A stretch of DNA of 64,000 nucleotides from Caballeronia terrestris (GTDB taxonomy: Bacteria; Pseudomonadota; Gammaproteobacteria; Burkholderiales; Burkholderiaceae), in assembly GCF_001544515.1 (NCBI RefSeq), contig NZ_FCOL02000015.1, positions 62,001 to 126,000 of the forward strand, given 5' to 3'. Position 1 is the first letter of the stretch; each line of letters starts with the position of its first letter. Below are positions 53,048-61,814 of the stretch, piece by piece. Below the pieces are notes generated by a model that worked only from the letters and a program-made list of their open reading frames with translations, was not told the DNA's origin and made no database searches. Made by a program: the position numbers and the translations under genes.

Positions 53048-53395
53048 TCAGATCGCATATTGCAGTGCAAGGTCGAATCCGAGCACGACGAGCGAGCAGA
53101 ACAATCCGAGCAGCAGATTCGCCATCCGATGGCCGAAATCATGATGCTTGGTCAGTCCAGCAGCAGCGAGAAACGCGATTTCGACGATCACTTGCATTGC
53201 GAACACGGCGACCATCAACGCGAACTCGTAGCCCATCGACTTGAAGTTCATGAAGTTGAAGCCGTTGACGGCTACCCACGACCCCACGCGCCACGCTTCA
53301 TACGCCAATAGCAGCAACGGAAACAAATAGCTGGCCACGTACGTAGGCATCGTGGCGTGCCGCAATTCCATGTTCAGGTGACGGGTTACTTGCAT
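53048..53395 (-). CDS. Small integral membrane protein of unknown function
   Basis: The 115-residue protein starts MQVTRHLNMELRH (SD AAAGGAG 8 bp upstream) and has about three membrane spans (YVASYLFPLLLLAYEAWRVG; FALMVAVFAMQVIVEIAFLAAAGL; LLLGLFCSLVVLGFDLALQY). A histidine-containing loop (TKHHDFGHR) lies between spans 2 and 3. No family is recognised. It has its own strong terminator. Confidence 0.75.
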   Translation of the reverse strand: MQVTRHLNMELRHATMPTYVASYLFPLLLLAYEAWRVGSWVAVNGFNFMNFKSMGYEFALMVAVFAMQVIVEIAFLAAAGLTKHHDFGHRMANLLLGLFCSLVVLGFDLALQYAI

Positions 53396-53634
53396 CGCGT
53401 GCTCCTTTGTCCAGGTCGGCAACATGCCGAAGTTCTACGTGCATCGAGCGTTTTCTTCCGTTGATTCGAAGCGTTAAGCAGCTACTTCGTTTTTACCGGA
53501 GCAGAACGTCGTGCTTTCAGAATAGGACATTTTTTGGGAAAGCGAATCATCGTAATCCCGATGCCCACGGCAGTCATGCGATTGCGGTCGGCGTTGTGCA
53601 GTGCAGCTTAGTAAAGCAGTTATTTGTTTGCAAA

Positions 53635-53660
53635 TTCAGGCACGTACGTGCGTGCCTGAA
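53635..53660 (-). terminator. Hairpin downstream of mmsB
   Basis: TTCAGGCACG (53635-53644) and CGTGCCTGAA (53651-53660) form a perfect 10-bp stem with a 6-nt loop about 20 bp after the mmsB stop codon. On the minus strand only TTTG follows, so termination may be moderate. Confidence 0.55.
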
Positions 53661-53681
53661 AGCAGTTTCTAGTCCTTGCCG

Positions 53682-54569
53682 CTAGTCCTTTCCGTATAGC
53701 TTGATGATGCCCGAAAAATCGAGACCGCCCAGGCCCTGCTGGCTCATCGACTGATAAAGCTGCTGGGCAAGCGCGCCCATGAAAACCGGCTGTTTTGCCT
53801 GTCGCGCTGCATCGACGGCAAGGCCAAGATCCTTGAGCATCAGATCGGCGCCGAAACCACCGGTATAGCCGCGCGATGCGGGCGCCGTCGGCACGATATC
53901 TGGATAGGGATTACACGTTTCAGAACTCCAGCAGCGCCCCGTCGACGTGTTGACGATGCTCGCGAGTTTTCCCGGATCGATGCCCAGCGATTCGCCGAGT
54001 TTCATGGCCTCGGCGACGCCGATCATCGATATCGCGAGCAGCAGGTTGTTACAGATTTTCGCGATCTGTCCGGTGCCCGTTTCGCCGCAGCGCACCATGT
54101 TCTTGCCCATGCCGGCGAAGACGGGTCGCAGCGTTTCGAAGAGCGCTTCGTCGGCGCCGACCATGAACGTGAGCGTCCCCGCCTGCGCGCCGACGACGCC
54201 GCCCGACACCGGCGCATCAGCGAACGGATTGCCGTGCGCTCGCGCCGCCTCGCCGATCATGCGCGCGGTCGCCGGATCGATCGTGCTGCTGTCGATCAGC
54301 GGCACGCCGGGGCGCACGCCTGCTAGAACACCGTCGTCTTCGTTCAGATAGACGGCTTTGACGTGCGCGGCCGCCGGCAGCATCGTGATGACGACTTCGC
54401 TCGCTTCGGCTACCGCGCGCGGCGAGGCTGCCAGTATCGCGCCTGCTTTTTTCGCTTCGTCGAGTGCGGGTTCCGACAAGTCGAAAACCGTCAGCGCGTG
54501 ACCTGCTTTCAGCAGGTTCGCCGCCATCGGACCGCCCATGTGTCCTAGTCCTATGAAACCGATTTGCAT
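53682..54569 (-). CDS. mmsB: 3-Hydroxyisobutyrate dehydrogenase
   Basis: The 295-residue enzyme has the beta-hydroxyacid dehydrogenase motifs: cofactor loop IGFIGLGHMGGPMAANL (3-19), substrate motif FADAPVSGG and catalytic lysine in GTGQIAKICNNLLL. It oxidises 3-hydroxyisobutyrate to methylmalonate semialdehyde in valine degradation. Start ATG 54569 has SD GGAGG 6 bp upstream. It follows mmsA by 32 bp, so the next enzyme of the pathway is encoded in the same operon. Confidence 0.92.
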   Translation of the reverse strand: MQIGFIGLGHMGGPMAANLLKAGHALTVFDLSEPALDEAKKAGAILAASPRAVAEASEVVITMLPAAAHVKAVYLNEDDGVLAGVRPGVPLIDSSTIDPATARMIGEAARAHGNPFADAPVSGGVVGAQAGTLTFMVGADEALFETLRPVFAGMGKNMVRCGETGTGQIAKICNNLLLAISMIGVAEAMKLGESLGIDPGKLASIVNTSTGRCWSSETCNPYPDIVPTAPASRGYTGGFGADLMLKDLGLAVDAARQAKQPVFMGALAQQLYQSMSQQGLGGLDFSGIIKLYGKD

Positions 54570-54601
54570 CGCTTGCCTCCTTATATCCAACGAAGTTGGG
54601 C

Positions 54602-56137
54602 TCAACGCAGTGAAATCGTCGTATTGACCCCATCGTTCACCGTCGCATCATCGAACCAGCGCGCGGTTACGGTTTTCGTCTGCGTATAGAACTGCACGAC
54701 TTGCTTCCCATACGGCCCCAGATCGCCTAGTTTCGATCCGCGGGAACCGGTGAAACTGAACGACGGCACCGGCACTGGAATCGGAATATTGATCCCCACC
54801 TGGCCGATGTCGATTTCGCTCTGGAACTTGCGCGCTGCCGCCCCGCTTTGGGTGAAGAGCCCGACGCCGTTCCCCATCGGATTACGATTCACGAGCGCGA
54901 TGGCCTCATCCAGCGACGCCGCTTCGAGCACGCAAATCACCGGCCCGAAGATTTCCTGCTTGTAGATGGTCATGTCGGTCGTGACACCTGCGAAAACCGT
55001 CGGGCCGATGAAATTGCCTTTTTCGTAGCCCTCGACCTGCACGCCGCGGCCGTCGAGCGCGAGCGTCGCGCCTTCGTCGACGCCCTTTTCGATCAGCCCC
55101 AGAATCCGCTCTTTCGCCGCGCGCGAGACAACCGGCCCGACGTCCGTGTTCGGCTCCATGCCGCCGTTGACCGTCAGTCCGCGCGCGCGCTCGACGAGTT
55201 CCGGCAGCCAGTTCTTCGACGCCCCGACGAGCACCACCACCGACGTCGCCATGCAGCGCTGCCCCGCTGCGCCAAAACCCGCGCCGGCGAGCGCGTTGAG
55301 CGTCTGCTCCTTGTTGGCGTCGGGCAGGACGACGGCGTGATTCTTCGCGCCCATCATCGACTGCACACGCTTGCCGTGCTGGCTGCCGAGGTTGTACACG
55401 TGCGTGCCGACGTGCGTCGAGCCGACGAACGAAATCGCCTTGATCTCGGGATGCGTGCAGATCGCGTCGACCACTTCCTTGCCGCCGTGCACCACATTCA
55501 GCACGCCCGCCGGAATGCCGGCCTGCACGGCGAGTTCGACGAGTTCCATCGTCGAGAGGGGGTCCTGTTCCGACGGCTTCAGCACGAACGTGTTGCCGCA
55601 GACGATTGCCATCGGGAACATCCAGAGCGGGATCATCGCGGGGAAGTTGAACGGCGTGATGCCCGCGCAGACGCCGATCGGCTGGCGCAGCGTGTACGTA
55701 TCCACGCCGCCCGCCACGTTTTCCGCGAACTCGCCCTGCTGCAGCGTGCTGATCGAGCACGCGTGCTCCACGACTTCGAGGCCGCGGAAGATGTCGCCTT
55801 CGGCATCGGGCAACGTTTTTCCCTGCTCGGCGGTGAGCGTCGCGGCGATGCGCTTCATGTTCTGCCGCACGAGATCCTGGAACTTGAGCATCAGGCGCAT
55901 GCGCACGCCGAGCGGCGTCGTGCGCCACGTCTGGAAGGCCTTGTGCGCGGCGGCGACGGCCGCGTCCACCTCGTCGATTGTCGCAAACGGCACGCGGCCG
56001 ATCACTTCCTGCGTCGCCGGATTGACGATATCGCGCCATTCGGCCGATTTCGACTCGACGAACTCTCCATCGATCAACAGTTTGGCGGTGCGCACGCCTT
56101 GCGCGGCTTGCGCCGGATGGTCAGCAGCATTGTTCAC
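54602..56137 (-). CDS. mmsA: Methylmalonate-semialdehyde dehydrogenase (CoA-acylating)
   Basis: The 511-residue aldehyde dehydrogenase has catalytic C295 in [12 protein letters not shown]266 (GAKNHAVV) stands at the position where ordinary aldehyde dehydrogenases have a glutamate, a mark of the CoA-dependent methylmalonate/malonate-semialdehyde subfamily. It makes propionyl-CoA (or acetyl-CoA) with NAD+ and CoA at the end of valine breakdown. The start is GTG 56137 with SD AAGGAG. The preceding short ORF ends on this start (CCGTGA), suggesting translational coupling. Confidence 0.94.
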   Translation of the reverse strand: MNNAADHPAQAAQGVRTAKLLIDGEFVESKSAEWRDIVNPATQEVIGRVPFATIDEVDAAVAAAHKAFQTWRTTPLGVRMRLMLKFQDLVRQNMKRIAATLTAEQGKTLPDAEGDIFRGLEVVEHACSISTLQQGEFAENVAGGVDTYTLRQPIGVCAGITPFNFPAMIPLWMFPMAIVCGNTFVLKPSEQDPLSTMELVELAVQAGIPAGVLNVVHGGKEVVDAICTHPEIKAISFVGSTHVGTHVYNLGSQHGKRVQSMMGAKNHAVVLPDANKEQTLNALAGAGFGAAGQRCMATSVVVLVGASKNWLPELVERARGLTVNGGMEPNTDVGPVVSRAAKERILGLIEKGVDEGATLALDGRGVQVEGYEKGNFIGPTVFAGVTTDMTIYKQEIFGPVICVLEAASLDEAIALVNRNPMGNGVGLFTQSGAAARKFQSEIDIGQVGINIPIPVPVPSFSFTGSRGSKLGDLGPYGKQVVQFYTQTKTVTARWFDDATVNDGVNTTISLR

Positions 56138-56217
56138 GGATGGCTCCTTGGGACGGGATCGGGGGAGAGGACGAAAAGAGTCGGACGCGGCTTGAGCGCG
56201 TCGATGGGAAAAGGCAT
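56134..56217 (-). CDS. Possible 27-codon leader ORF upstream of mmsA
   Basis: An ATG at 56217 with SD GGAGA about 5 bp upstream opens a 27-residue frame ([20 protein letters not shown] and seven more residues, Pro-rich). Its TGA overlaps the GTG start of mmsA. The arrangement (good SD, stop on the next start) is that of a translated leader that couples to or tunes mmsA. No similarity to a known leader peptide is recognised. Confidence 0.4.
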   Translation of the reverse strand: MPFPIDALKPRPTLFVLSPDPVPRSHP

Positions 56218-56319
56218 GTCGTCTCCATTTTGTGTGCCCGCCGGTCGGGCGGCGGGTCGATACCTTTTAGTATAGTTATGCAAAAGTCCATCAAGTATCG
56301 ATAAAAATACCCGACTGAC

Positions 56320-57282
56320 ATGCAAAAAAGCATCAACCTCGATCCTTCGAAACTGAACTGGGACGACCTGCGCTATTTCCTCGAAGTCGCGCGGACGCAG
56401 CGTGCGAGCGGCGCGGCGAAGCGCCTGGGCGTCGATTACACGACGGTCGCGCGGCGCGTGCGGGCGCTGGAAGACGCGCTCGGAACGCTTCTCTTCGACA
56501 AGTCGCGCAGCGGCGGTTTCGTGCTGACCGCCGAGGGGCAGCGCCTGCTCGGCTACGTCGACGCGATCGAAACCACGGTGCAATCGGCGACCGAGCAGAT
56601 CGCGAATACGGGGCACGCTTTATCGGGACACGTGCGCGTCGGATCGACGGAAGGGTTCGGCTGCTTTTTTCTCGCGCCGCAGCTCGCGCGTTTTCAGGAT
56701 ACGCATCCGAACATCACGATCGATTTGCTGCCCGTGCCGCATTTCGTGAGCTTGTCGAAGCGCGAGGCGGACATTGCGGTCACGCTCGAGCGGCCGGAAC
56801 AGGGGCAGTATGTATACACGAAACTCTGCGACTATCGGCTGAAGCTTTACGCGACGGCCGATTACCTCGCGCGCCACGCGCCAATTGCCTCCGCCGACGA
56901 CCTGCGCGGCCACCATTTCGCGAGCTATATCGACGATCTTGCGTTCAGCTACGAACTACTGTATCTGGAGCGCGCGGTGCCGGGCGCGCAGTCGCGCTGG
57001 CGCAGTACGAGCGTGATCGCGCAGTATTTCGCCGCGCTGCAGGGCCGCGCGCTCGCGATCCTGCCGTGCTTCATGGCGGCGCAGGATGAGCGGCTCGTGC
57101 CGGTGCTGCCGGACGAGATCGTGGTGACGCGTGCTTTTTATCTGTCGTGCCGCGAGGATTTGCGCAAATTAAAGCGCATCACGACGGTGTGGGACTACTT
57201 GCGCTCGGCGGCGGAGGGAAATCGCGCGTTCCTGATGGGCGACGGCGACGTGATGCAGTGGGTAGAAACCGGGACGCCCTGA
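56320..57282 (+). CDS. LysR-family transcriptional regulator of the mms operon
   Basis: The 320-residue protein has a LysR helix-turn-helix (LRYFLEVARTQRASGAAKRLGVDYTTVARRV) and a substrate-binding domain from about residue 100. The WDDLRYFLEVAR opening is that of a subgroup found in many betaproteobacteria. It is divergent from mmsA with about 100 bp between the leader ORF and its start, so it is probably the activator of mmsAB. In Pseudomonas the regulator of mmsAB is an AraC-type protein, so the control has been replaced here. Confidence 0.9.
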   Translation: MQKSINLDPSKLNWDDLRYFLEVARTQRASGAAKRLGVDYTTVARRVRALEDALGTLLFDKSRSGGFVLTAEGQRLLGYVDAIETTVQSATEQIANTGHALSGHVRVGSTEGFGCFFLAPQLARFQDTHPNITIDLLPVPHFVSLSKREADIAVTLERPEQGQYVYTKLCDYRLKLYATADYLARHAPIASADDLRGHHFASYIDDLAFSYELLYLERAVPGAQSRWRSTSVIAQYFAALQGRALAILPCFMAAQDERLVPVLPDEIVVTRAFYLSCREDLRKLKRITTVWDYLRSAAEGNRAFLMGDGDVMQWVETGTP

Positions 57283-57306
57283 ACCACGGGCGCCCCGCAT
57301 CGGCGA

Positions 57307-57906
57307 TCAGCGCGCCGGCATCACGGCGACCGACACGGCCTCCGTGTAGACCAGCGTGACCTGGTCACCGGCCTTCACCTTCGCAAGCTTCGCGCGGTCC
57401 TGGACCTGCACGTCGAGCAGGTTGCCTTGCGGCCCCTTCAACTGCACGACGCCGCCCTTGTCGTCGACCTTCACGATGTCCGCGACGATCTTCACCTGCT
57501 GCGCGGCTATCGCGCCCGGCTTCGCACCGGCCGGCGCGCGGGCGGTGGCTTCCGTCTCGACGGCGCTGCGCAGCCCGCCGCCCTTCGTCACCGCGACGAC
57601 GACATCGCGCGTCATGCGCACGCGCACCTCGTCGCCGACGTTCAACTGCGCGAAATTCTTCGCTTCCGGCCCGACAGTGAACGTCGCCGTGCCGCCCTGC
57701 TTGCCGGCGATCGTGACTTCGCGCGATTCGCGGTTCACCGACTGGATCGTGCCGGCCGCTTCCGCGACGCTGATCCCTTCGATCGCGTTCGGCTGCACAG
57801 TTGCGCTCGTGGCTGAAACCGGAGGCGCTGCATGCGCGATGGACAGGATGGCGGGTGAAATCGAAATCAGCGCGCCGGCGATGACGCTAATAGCTTGTTT
57901 GTGCAT
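57307..57906 (-). CDS. Secreted protein of unknown function
   Basis: The 199-residue protein has a signal peptide (MHKQAISVIAGALISISPAILSIAHA-AP). The mature part contains two similar beta-rich units: GTIQSVNRESREVTIAGKQ followed by NVGDEVRVRMTRDVV, and KVDDKGGVVQLKGPQGN followed by KAGDQVTLVYTEAV. The repeat suggests a two-domain OB-like or beta-barrel periplasmic protein. SD GAGG precedes the ATG. It is convergent with the LysR gene. No enzyme motif is seen. Confidence 0.75.
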   Translation of the reverse strand: MHKQAISVIAGALISISPAILSIAHAAPPVSATSATVQPNAIEGISVAEAAGTIQSVNRESREVTIAGKQGGTATFTVGPEAKNFAQLNVGDEVRVRMTRDVVVAVTKGGGLRSAVETEATARAPAGAKPGAIAAQQVKIVADIVKVDDKGGVVQLKGPQGNLLDVQVQDRAKLAKVKAGDQVTLVYTEAVSVAVMPAR

Positions 57907-58385
57907 GTTTCCTCGAGACGTTAAAAAGTGCTGCAAGCGTTGAAATATCGAAGGTGAATTCGCAGTCGAATCGCTTCGTTTTGCGAAATCAAGTCAATCG
58001 GGGGTTTCCGAATTTTCTGAAGCGCTACTGGGTCATGCAGTGTGTTTTTCGAGATACCATTTGTCAACGCTGCACCCGAAACCGCCGTCAATGCTCCGCA
58101 ACGCCTTGTGCGACAAGGCTTTCAACCCTTCGATCGATCAGCGCTACCCGGTGAACGACAGCACGCATCACGCGCAATGCAAGGTATTTCTGTAACTTGC
58201 ATTGCAATCCTAATAAATTGAGATGAGCCGCGCACGAGACGTTGCATAATCGCCGCCTCACTCATATCTGACCGCGAGACAATGCGGCCTTTCATCATCG
58301 ACGTGACACCTATTCTCTTCATGCCGACCGCGTTCCGTGCGCGCCCCCGCCTCGCCTCGCTCGCCTGCGAAGGAAGGAGGCGCTG
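57907..58385. other. 479-bp intergenic region with a long inverted repeat
   Basis: No convincing gene was found. The stretch has lower GC in parts. It contains the inverted repeat GCAATGCAAG (58174-58183) and CTTGCATTGC (58196-58205), separated by 12 nt. It should also hold the promoters of the secreted protein gene (leftward) and of the M23-bactofilin operon (rightward). Confidence 0.5.
58174..58205. repeat. 10-bp inverted repeat, possible operator or RNA hairpin
   Basis: GCAATGCAAG-N12-CTTGCATTGC is perfect over 10 bp per arm and lies about 180 bp upstream of the M23 peptidase gene. The AT-rich content in a GC-rich genome makes chance less likely. It may be a regulator site or the stem of a small RNA. 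Confidence 0.5.
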
Positions 58386-59366
58386 ATGGCCTTCGTCATC
58401 TGGTCCCGCCGCTCGGTTTCGAGCCAGCGCATCCGTTTCGTCGAGGCGCGTACGGCGCGGGTGATCGCGGTCGTCGCCCTGATCGCGATGATCGTCGCGG
58501 CGCTCGCGCTCGGCGTGGCGATCGGCTCGACGCTCGGCACGAGCCACGCCGCCGACGAGCAGGCGCAAGCCTCGCGCAGTTCCTACGAACTCGACGAGCT
58601 CGGCAAAGTCAGCGCGACGCTCACGCAGATCGAGCCGCGCGTTGCGCAACTGAGCGCGCAGGTGAGCGAGCTGCGCGCCTTCGAGGATCGTCTGAAGGCG
58701 ACGCGCAAATCCGCCGACGGCCCCGACGTCCACGTCGTGCCGCCGCTGCCCGACAGCGAGGAAAGCGAACCGCTCGACGGCGCCGGCGGTCCACTGCTGC
58801 CGCCGCACGTCTGCGACGCGGATCGCGTGAAGAAAGGCGGCTCGGCGCCGCAGCGGCTCAAGCGCACGCAAAGCGTCATCGATTGCCTGAACGACACGCT
58901 CTCCCAGCTCGAAGACGACGTCCTGCCGCACTACGCGTCGTACATGTCGTATCCCGGCCGCGATCCGGCGCCGGGCGCTCGCTCGGGCTCGCCGTACGGC
59001 AATCGCGTCGATCCGTTCACGCGGCACGCGAGCTTTCACCCCGGCATCGACCTCGTCGCGCCGACCGGCACCGCGATCGTCGCGACGGCGGGCGGCCGCG
59101 TGATCCAGTCGGGTCCGCACGGCGGCTACGGCAACGCGATCGACATCCGTCACAGCGACGGCATCGTCACGCGCTACGGGCATACGTCGAAGATTTTCGT
59201 GCGTGTTGGCGATGTCGTGATGCCGGGACAGAAAATCGGCGAAGTCGGCTCGACGGGGCGCTCGACGGGTCCGCACCTGCATTTCGAGGTGATCGTCGAT
59301 GGCGCGCAGATCAATCCCAAGCCTTATCTGGCGCTCTTCAGGCTGAAGCCCAATGCGCAAAGTTGA
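58386..59366 (+). CDS. M23-family peptidase (membrane-anchored)
   Basis: The 326-residue protein has one N-terminal membrane span (about 26-50), a coiled-coil stem (LGKVSATLTQIEPRVAQLSAQVSELRA) and a C-terminal LytM/M23 domain. The zinc ligands are in FHPGIDLV (HxxxD) and HLHFEV (HxH). It cuts peptidoglycan crosslinks or acts as a regulator of cell-wall turnover in the periplasm. Its 3' end overlaps the next gene by 14 bp. The pairing with a bactofilin further down is a known theme in cell-shape control. Confidence 0.9.
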   Translation: MAFVIWSRRSVSSQRIRFVEARTARVIAVVALIAMIVAALALGVAIGSTLGTSHAADEQAQASRSSYELDELGKVSATLTQIEPRVAQLSAQVSELRAFEDRLKATRKSADGPDVHVVPPLPDSEESEPLDGAGGPLLPPHVCDADRVKKGGSAPQRLKRTQSVIDCLNDTLSQLEDDVLPHYASYMSYPGRDPAPGARSGSPYGNRVDPFTRHASFHPGIDLVAPTGTAIVATAGGRVIQSGPHGGYGNAIDIRHSDGIVTRYGHTSKIFVRVGDVVMPGQKIGEVGSTGRSTGPHLHFEVIVDGAQINPKPYLALFRLKPNAQS

Positions 59367-59721
59367 CCGCAACCGCACCACGCATCAACTCGCGCGGCGC
59401 ACCTACTCACTTACGCCGAAGCGCGGCCCGGTGCTGCTGCTCGGCGGGATCGCGGCCGCCTGCGCGATCTCCGCGATCGCCGCTGCCGGCTTCGCGCTGG
59501 TGAGCTCGCGCGAGTACAGCCGGCAGGTCGACGCGATCTGCGCGCCGCCGCTCTCCGAGCAGGATCTGCGCGACGAACTCACGCACGCGCGCCTCGCGCT
59601 CGATCACGAAGCCGCGACGCGCGCGGCCCTGCAAAAACAGGCCGAGGGCACCGAGGCCGAACTGATCAAGCTGCGCACGGATCTCGCGTTCTTCAAGCGT
59701 CAGCGCGACAAGTCCGACTGA
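59353..59721 (+). CDS. Small membrane-anchored coiled-coil protein
   Basis: The 122-residue protein has a basic cytoplasmic tail, a membrane span (about 28-50) and a periplasmic helix (SEQDLRDELTHARLALDHEA...LIKLRTDLAFFKRQRDKSD) with heptad character. It overlaps the M23 gene and lies 55 bp upstream of the bactofilin. It probably links or positions the peptidase and the bactofilin. No known family. Confidence 0.8.
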   Translation: MRKVDRNRTTHQLARRTYSLTPKRGPVLLLGGIAAACAISAIAAAGFALVSSREYSRQVDAICAPPLSEQDLRDELTHARLALDHEAATRAALQKQAEGTEAELIKLRTDLAFFKRQRDKSD

Positions 59722-59776
59722 TCACCTACACGCATCCCCGCTTTTCAACGAAACGACGCAACGGAAGGCTCAAGCC

Positions 59777-60187
59777 ATGTTCAGCAAGAAAAAAACCCCC
59801 GGCATACAGCAAGCGAAGCTCGCGACGCTCATCGCGCACGACGTCCACCTCAAGGGCGATCTCGAATTCAGCGACGGCCTGCGCATGGACGGCCACATCA
59901 CCGGCAACGTGACCGGCCGCGCCGGCGAACAGACGCTGCTCGTCGTGAGCGACCAGGGCGCGATCACCGGCAACGTCAGCGCCTACGACATCGTGATCAA
60001 CGGCACCATCACGGGCGATGTGACGGTCGAGCATTTTGTCGAGCTTCAGTCGAACGCGCATGTCAACGGCAACATCTACTACCAGCAGTTGCGCATGGAC
60101 GTGGGCGCGTCGGTCGAAGGCAAGCTGACCAAGCGCGAAGCGGCCCCGATGCGCCACGACGCGATCTCCGATATCACCACCGATTGA
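59777..60187 (+). CDS. Bactofilin (polymerising cytoskeletal protein)
   Basis: The 136-residue protein has the bactofilin beta-helix core: LIAHDVHLKGDLEFSDGLRMDGHITGNV, VVSDQGAITGNVSAYDIVINGTITGDV, and AHVNGNIYYQQLRMDVGASVEG. The flanking tails are short. Bactofilins form nucleotide-free filaments at the membrane that recruit cell-wall enzymes. It is the third gene of an operon with the M23 peptidase and the coiled-coil protein. SD GGAAGG precedes the ATG. Confidence 0.93.
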   Translation: MFSKKKTPGIQQAKLATLIAHDVHLKGDLEFSDGLRMDGHITGNVTGRAGEQTLLVVSDQGAITGNVSAYDIVINGTITGDVTVEHFVELQSNAHVNGNIYYQQLRMDVGASVEGKLTKREAAPMRHDAISDITTD

Positions 60188-60191
60188 GCCC

Positions 60192-60212
60192 GCCCGGTCT
60201 TTTACGCCGGGC
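60192..60212 (+). terminator. Hairpin after the bactofilin gene
   Basis: GCCCGG (60192-60197) and CCGGGC (60207-60212) form a 6-bp stem with a 9-nt loop five bases after the stop codon. No T-run follows, so it is a weak or Rho-linked terminator at best. Confidence 0.35.
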
Positions 60213-60335
60213 AAACACGCCCAAATCCGCTAAGATGCCGACGAAGGGTCACGCGCGACAAGCCGCCGCCAGCGGAGCGGCGAAGCGGCGCGACAGTGCG
60301 CGGACCTACCTCCACTGCATCCGGGGCATCCATCC

Positions 60336-61313
60336 ATGCTGGTCAATTGCGCGGCTTATCAGAACGGCCGCAAGCTCGCCGACGTTTCCATCGACGATAT
60401 CAACGCATATCGCGATCTGCCCGACTGCTTCATCTGGGTCGCGTTGAGGGAGCCCGGCCCCGGCGAGCTCGCGCACATGATGCATCAGTTCGGCTTGCAC
60501 GAACTCGCCGTGGAGGACGCGCAGAACGGTCATCAGCGGCCGAAGATCGAGGAATACGCCGATTCGCTTTTCGCCGTCTTCCACACGGTCGAATTCGACG
60601 AGGAAGGCGAATTGCTCGTTGGCGAGATCAATGTGTTCGTCGGCAGGAATTACGTGCTTTCGGTACGTAATCGGACTACGCAAGGCTTCCAGGAAGTGCG
60701 CACGCGCTGCGAGCGCGAGCCGCATCTGCTCAAGCACGGTCCGGCGTTCGTGATGTACGCGCTGCTGGATAACGTCGTCGACCGGTATTTTCCGGTGCTC
60801 GAAACGCTCGCCGCCGAGCTCGATGAAGTCGAGGAACGCATCTTCGCGCGCAATGGGTCGGCGGCGTCGCGCGAGATCATCGAAGACCTGTACTCGCTCA
60901 AGCGCCGGCTCGTCCTGCTGCAGCATCACACGGCGCCGCTGCTCGAAGCCGTCAGCAAACTGTATGGCGGCCGGCCGCCCGGCGTATGCGCAGGCATGCA
61001 GGAATATTTCCGCGATGTGTACGATCACTTGCTGCGCATCGTCAAGACCATCGAGGGACGGCGCGAAATGATCGTCACCGCGATCCAGGTGAATCTCGGC
61101 CTGATTTCACTCGCGGAAAGCGAGGTGACGAAGCGGCTCGGCTCGTTCGCCGCGCTCTTCGCCGTGCCGACGATGATCGCCGGCATCTACGGGATGAACT
61201 TTCACCGTATTCCCGAACTCGACTGGAATTACGGCTATCCGGCCTGCATCTCCGTGATGCTCGTCGTCGACATCCTGCTGTATTGGAGGTTCCGCAAGGC
61301 AGGTTGGTTATAA
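60336..61313 (+). CDS. corA: Magnesium/cobalt transporter CorA
   Basis: The 325-residue protein has the long cytoplasmic N-domain and stalk helix of CorA, and two C-terminal membrane spans, the first ending in the diagnostic GMN motif (IAGIYGMNF). It forms a pentameric channel for Mg2+ in the inner membrane. It lies about 150 bp after the bactofilin gene and is probably transcribed on its own. Confidence 0.95.
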   Translation: MLVNCAAYQNGRKLADVSIDDINAYRDLPDCFIWVALREPGPGELAHMMHQFGLHELAVEDAQNGHQRPKIEEYADSLFAVFHTVEFDEEGELLVGEINVFVGRNYVLSVRNRTTQGFQEVRTRCEREPHLLKHGPAFVMYALLDNVVDRYFPVLETLAAELDEVEERIFARNGSAASREIIEDLYSLKRRLVLLQHHTAPLLEAVSKLYGGRPPGVCAGMQEYFRDVYDHLLRIVKTIEGRREMIVTAIQVNLGLISLAESEVTKRLGSFAALFAVPTMIAGIYGMNFHRIPELDWNYGYPACISVMLVVDILLYWRFRKAGWL

Positions 61314-61814
61314 TGGATGCTTCGATGCGTTGAACGCGTCTATATAGCGGCATCGAGAGGCGGGGCTTCCGGCGACAGCGGAACTATTTTCCGATTTACG
61401 CTGTCTAACAAGACTTGACGCGCCACGGCGCAGCAAACTTATCCCCGGCAGTAGCGACCACCCAGCATGTCAGCGCGCACGCGACACACCAGATACAAGC
61501 GCTGAATGTCATCGCCCCGGCAATGTCGGCAGCAGTTTCGCGGCATTCGTCTTCAAGTTTGGCTCAGGTTTGAGCATTAGCGACGTTGGCGGTCATGTGA
61601 CCTCCGCGTTCTTCATCACCTAAAGCACATCGAGCGACCGCGCCCCAAGCGCTGCGCTCTTGTTTTTTTGCTCGCGTATCAACCGGGCCCCGGCAGGAGC
61701 CGCTTGTAGCCGTTTTGCCGCTTGGCGGACGTCTCGCGGCAGGAGCACCGTTCAATGCTCGCGCAAGAAGTGCGAATGGCCCCGGATCGAGCGCAACACA
61801 GGACACCAGGAAAC
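61314..61814. other. 501-bp region without an intact gene downstream of corA
   Basis: Apart from the interrupted minus-strand frame at 61405-61596, no gene is supported. A short stem AGCG/CGCT (61648-61658) is followed by a run of seven T (61663-61669), a weak plus-strand terminator-like element that might end a small RNA. No tRNA was recognised. Confidence 0.45.
61405..61596 (-). pseudogene. Possible small membrane protein gene interrupted by a stop codon
   Basis: On the minus strand an ATG at 61596 with the strong SD GGAGG 4 bp upstream opens a frame of 63 codons. It reads MTANVANAQT, meets TGA at codon 11 (61564-61566) and continues in frame as AKLEDECRETAADIAGAM and then a hydrophobic Cys/Trp-rich span (TFSACIWCVACALTCWVV) to TAG at 61405-61407. 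The pattern fits a small membrane protein with a nonsense change, for example TGG to TGA. Its third-base GC is lower than that of its neighbours, so it may be chance. Confidence 0.35.

Noticed and set aside
61405..61596. Selenocysteine at the TGA of the small interrupted frame
   Set aside because: No SECIS-like stem directly after the TGA was evident, and the following residues do not match a known selenoprotein. A nonsense change or chance is simpler.
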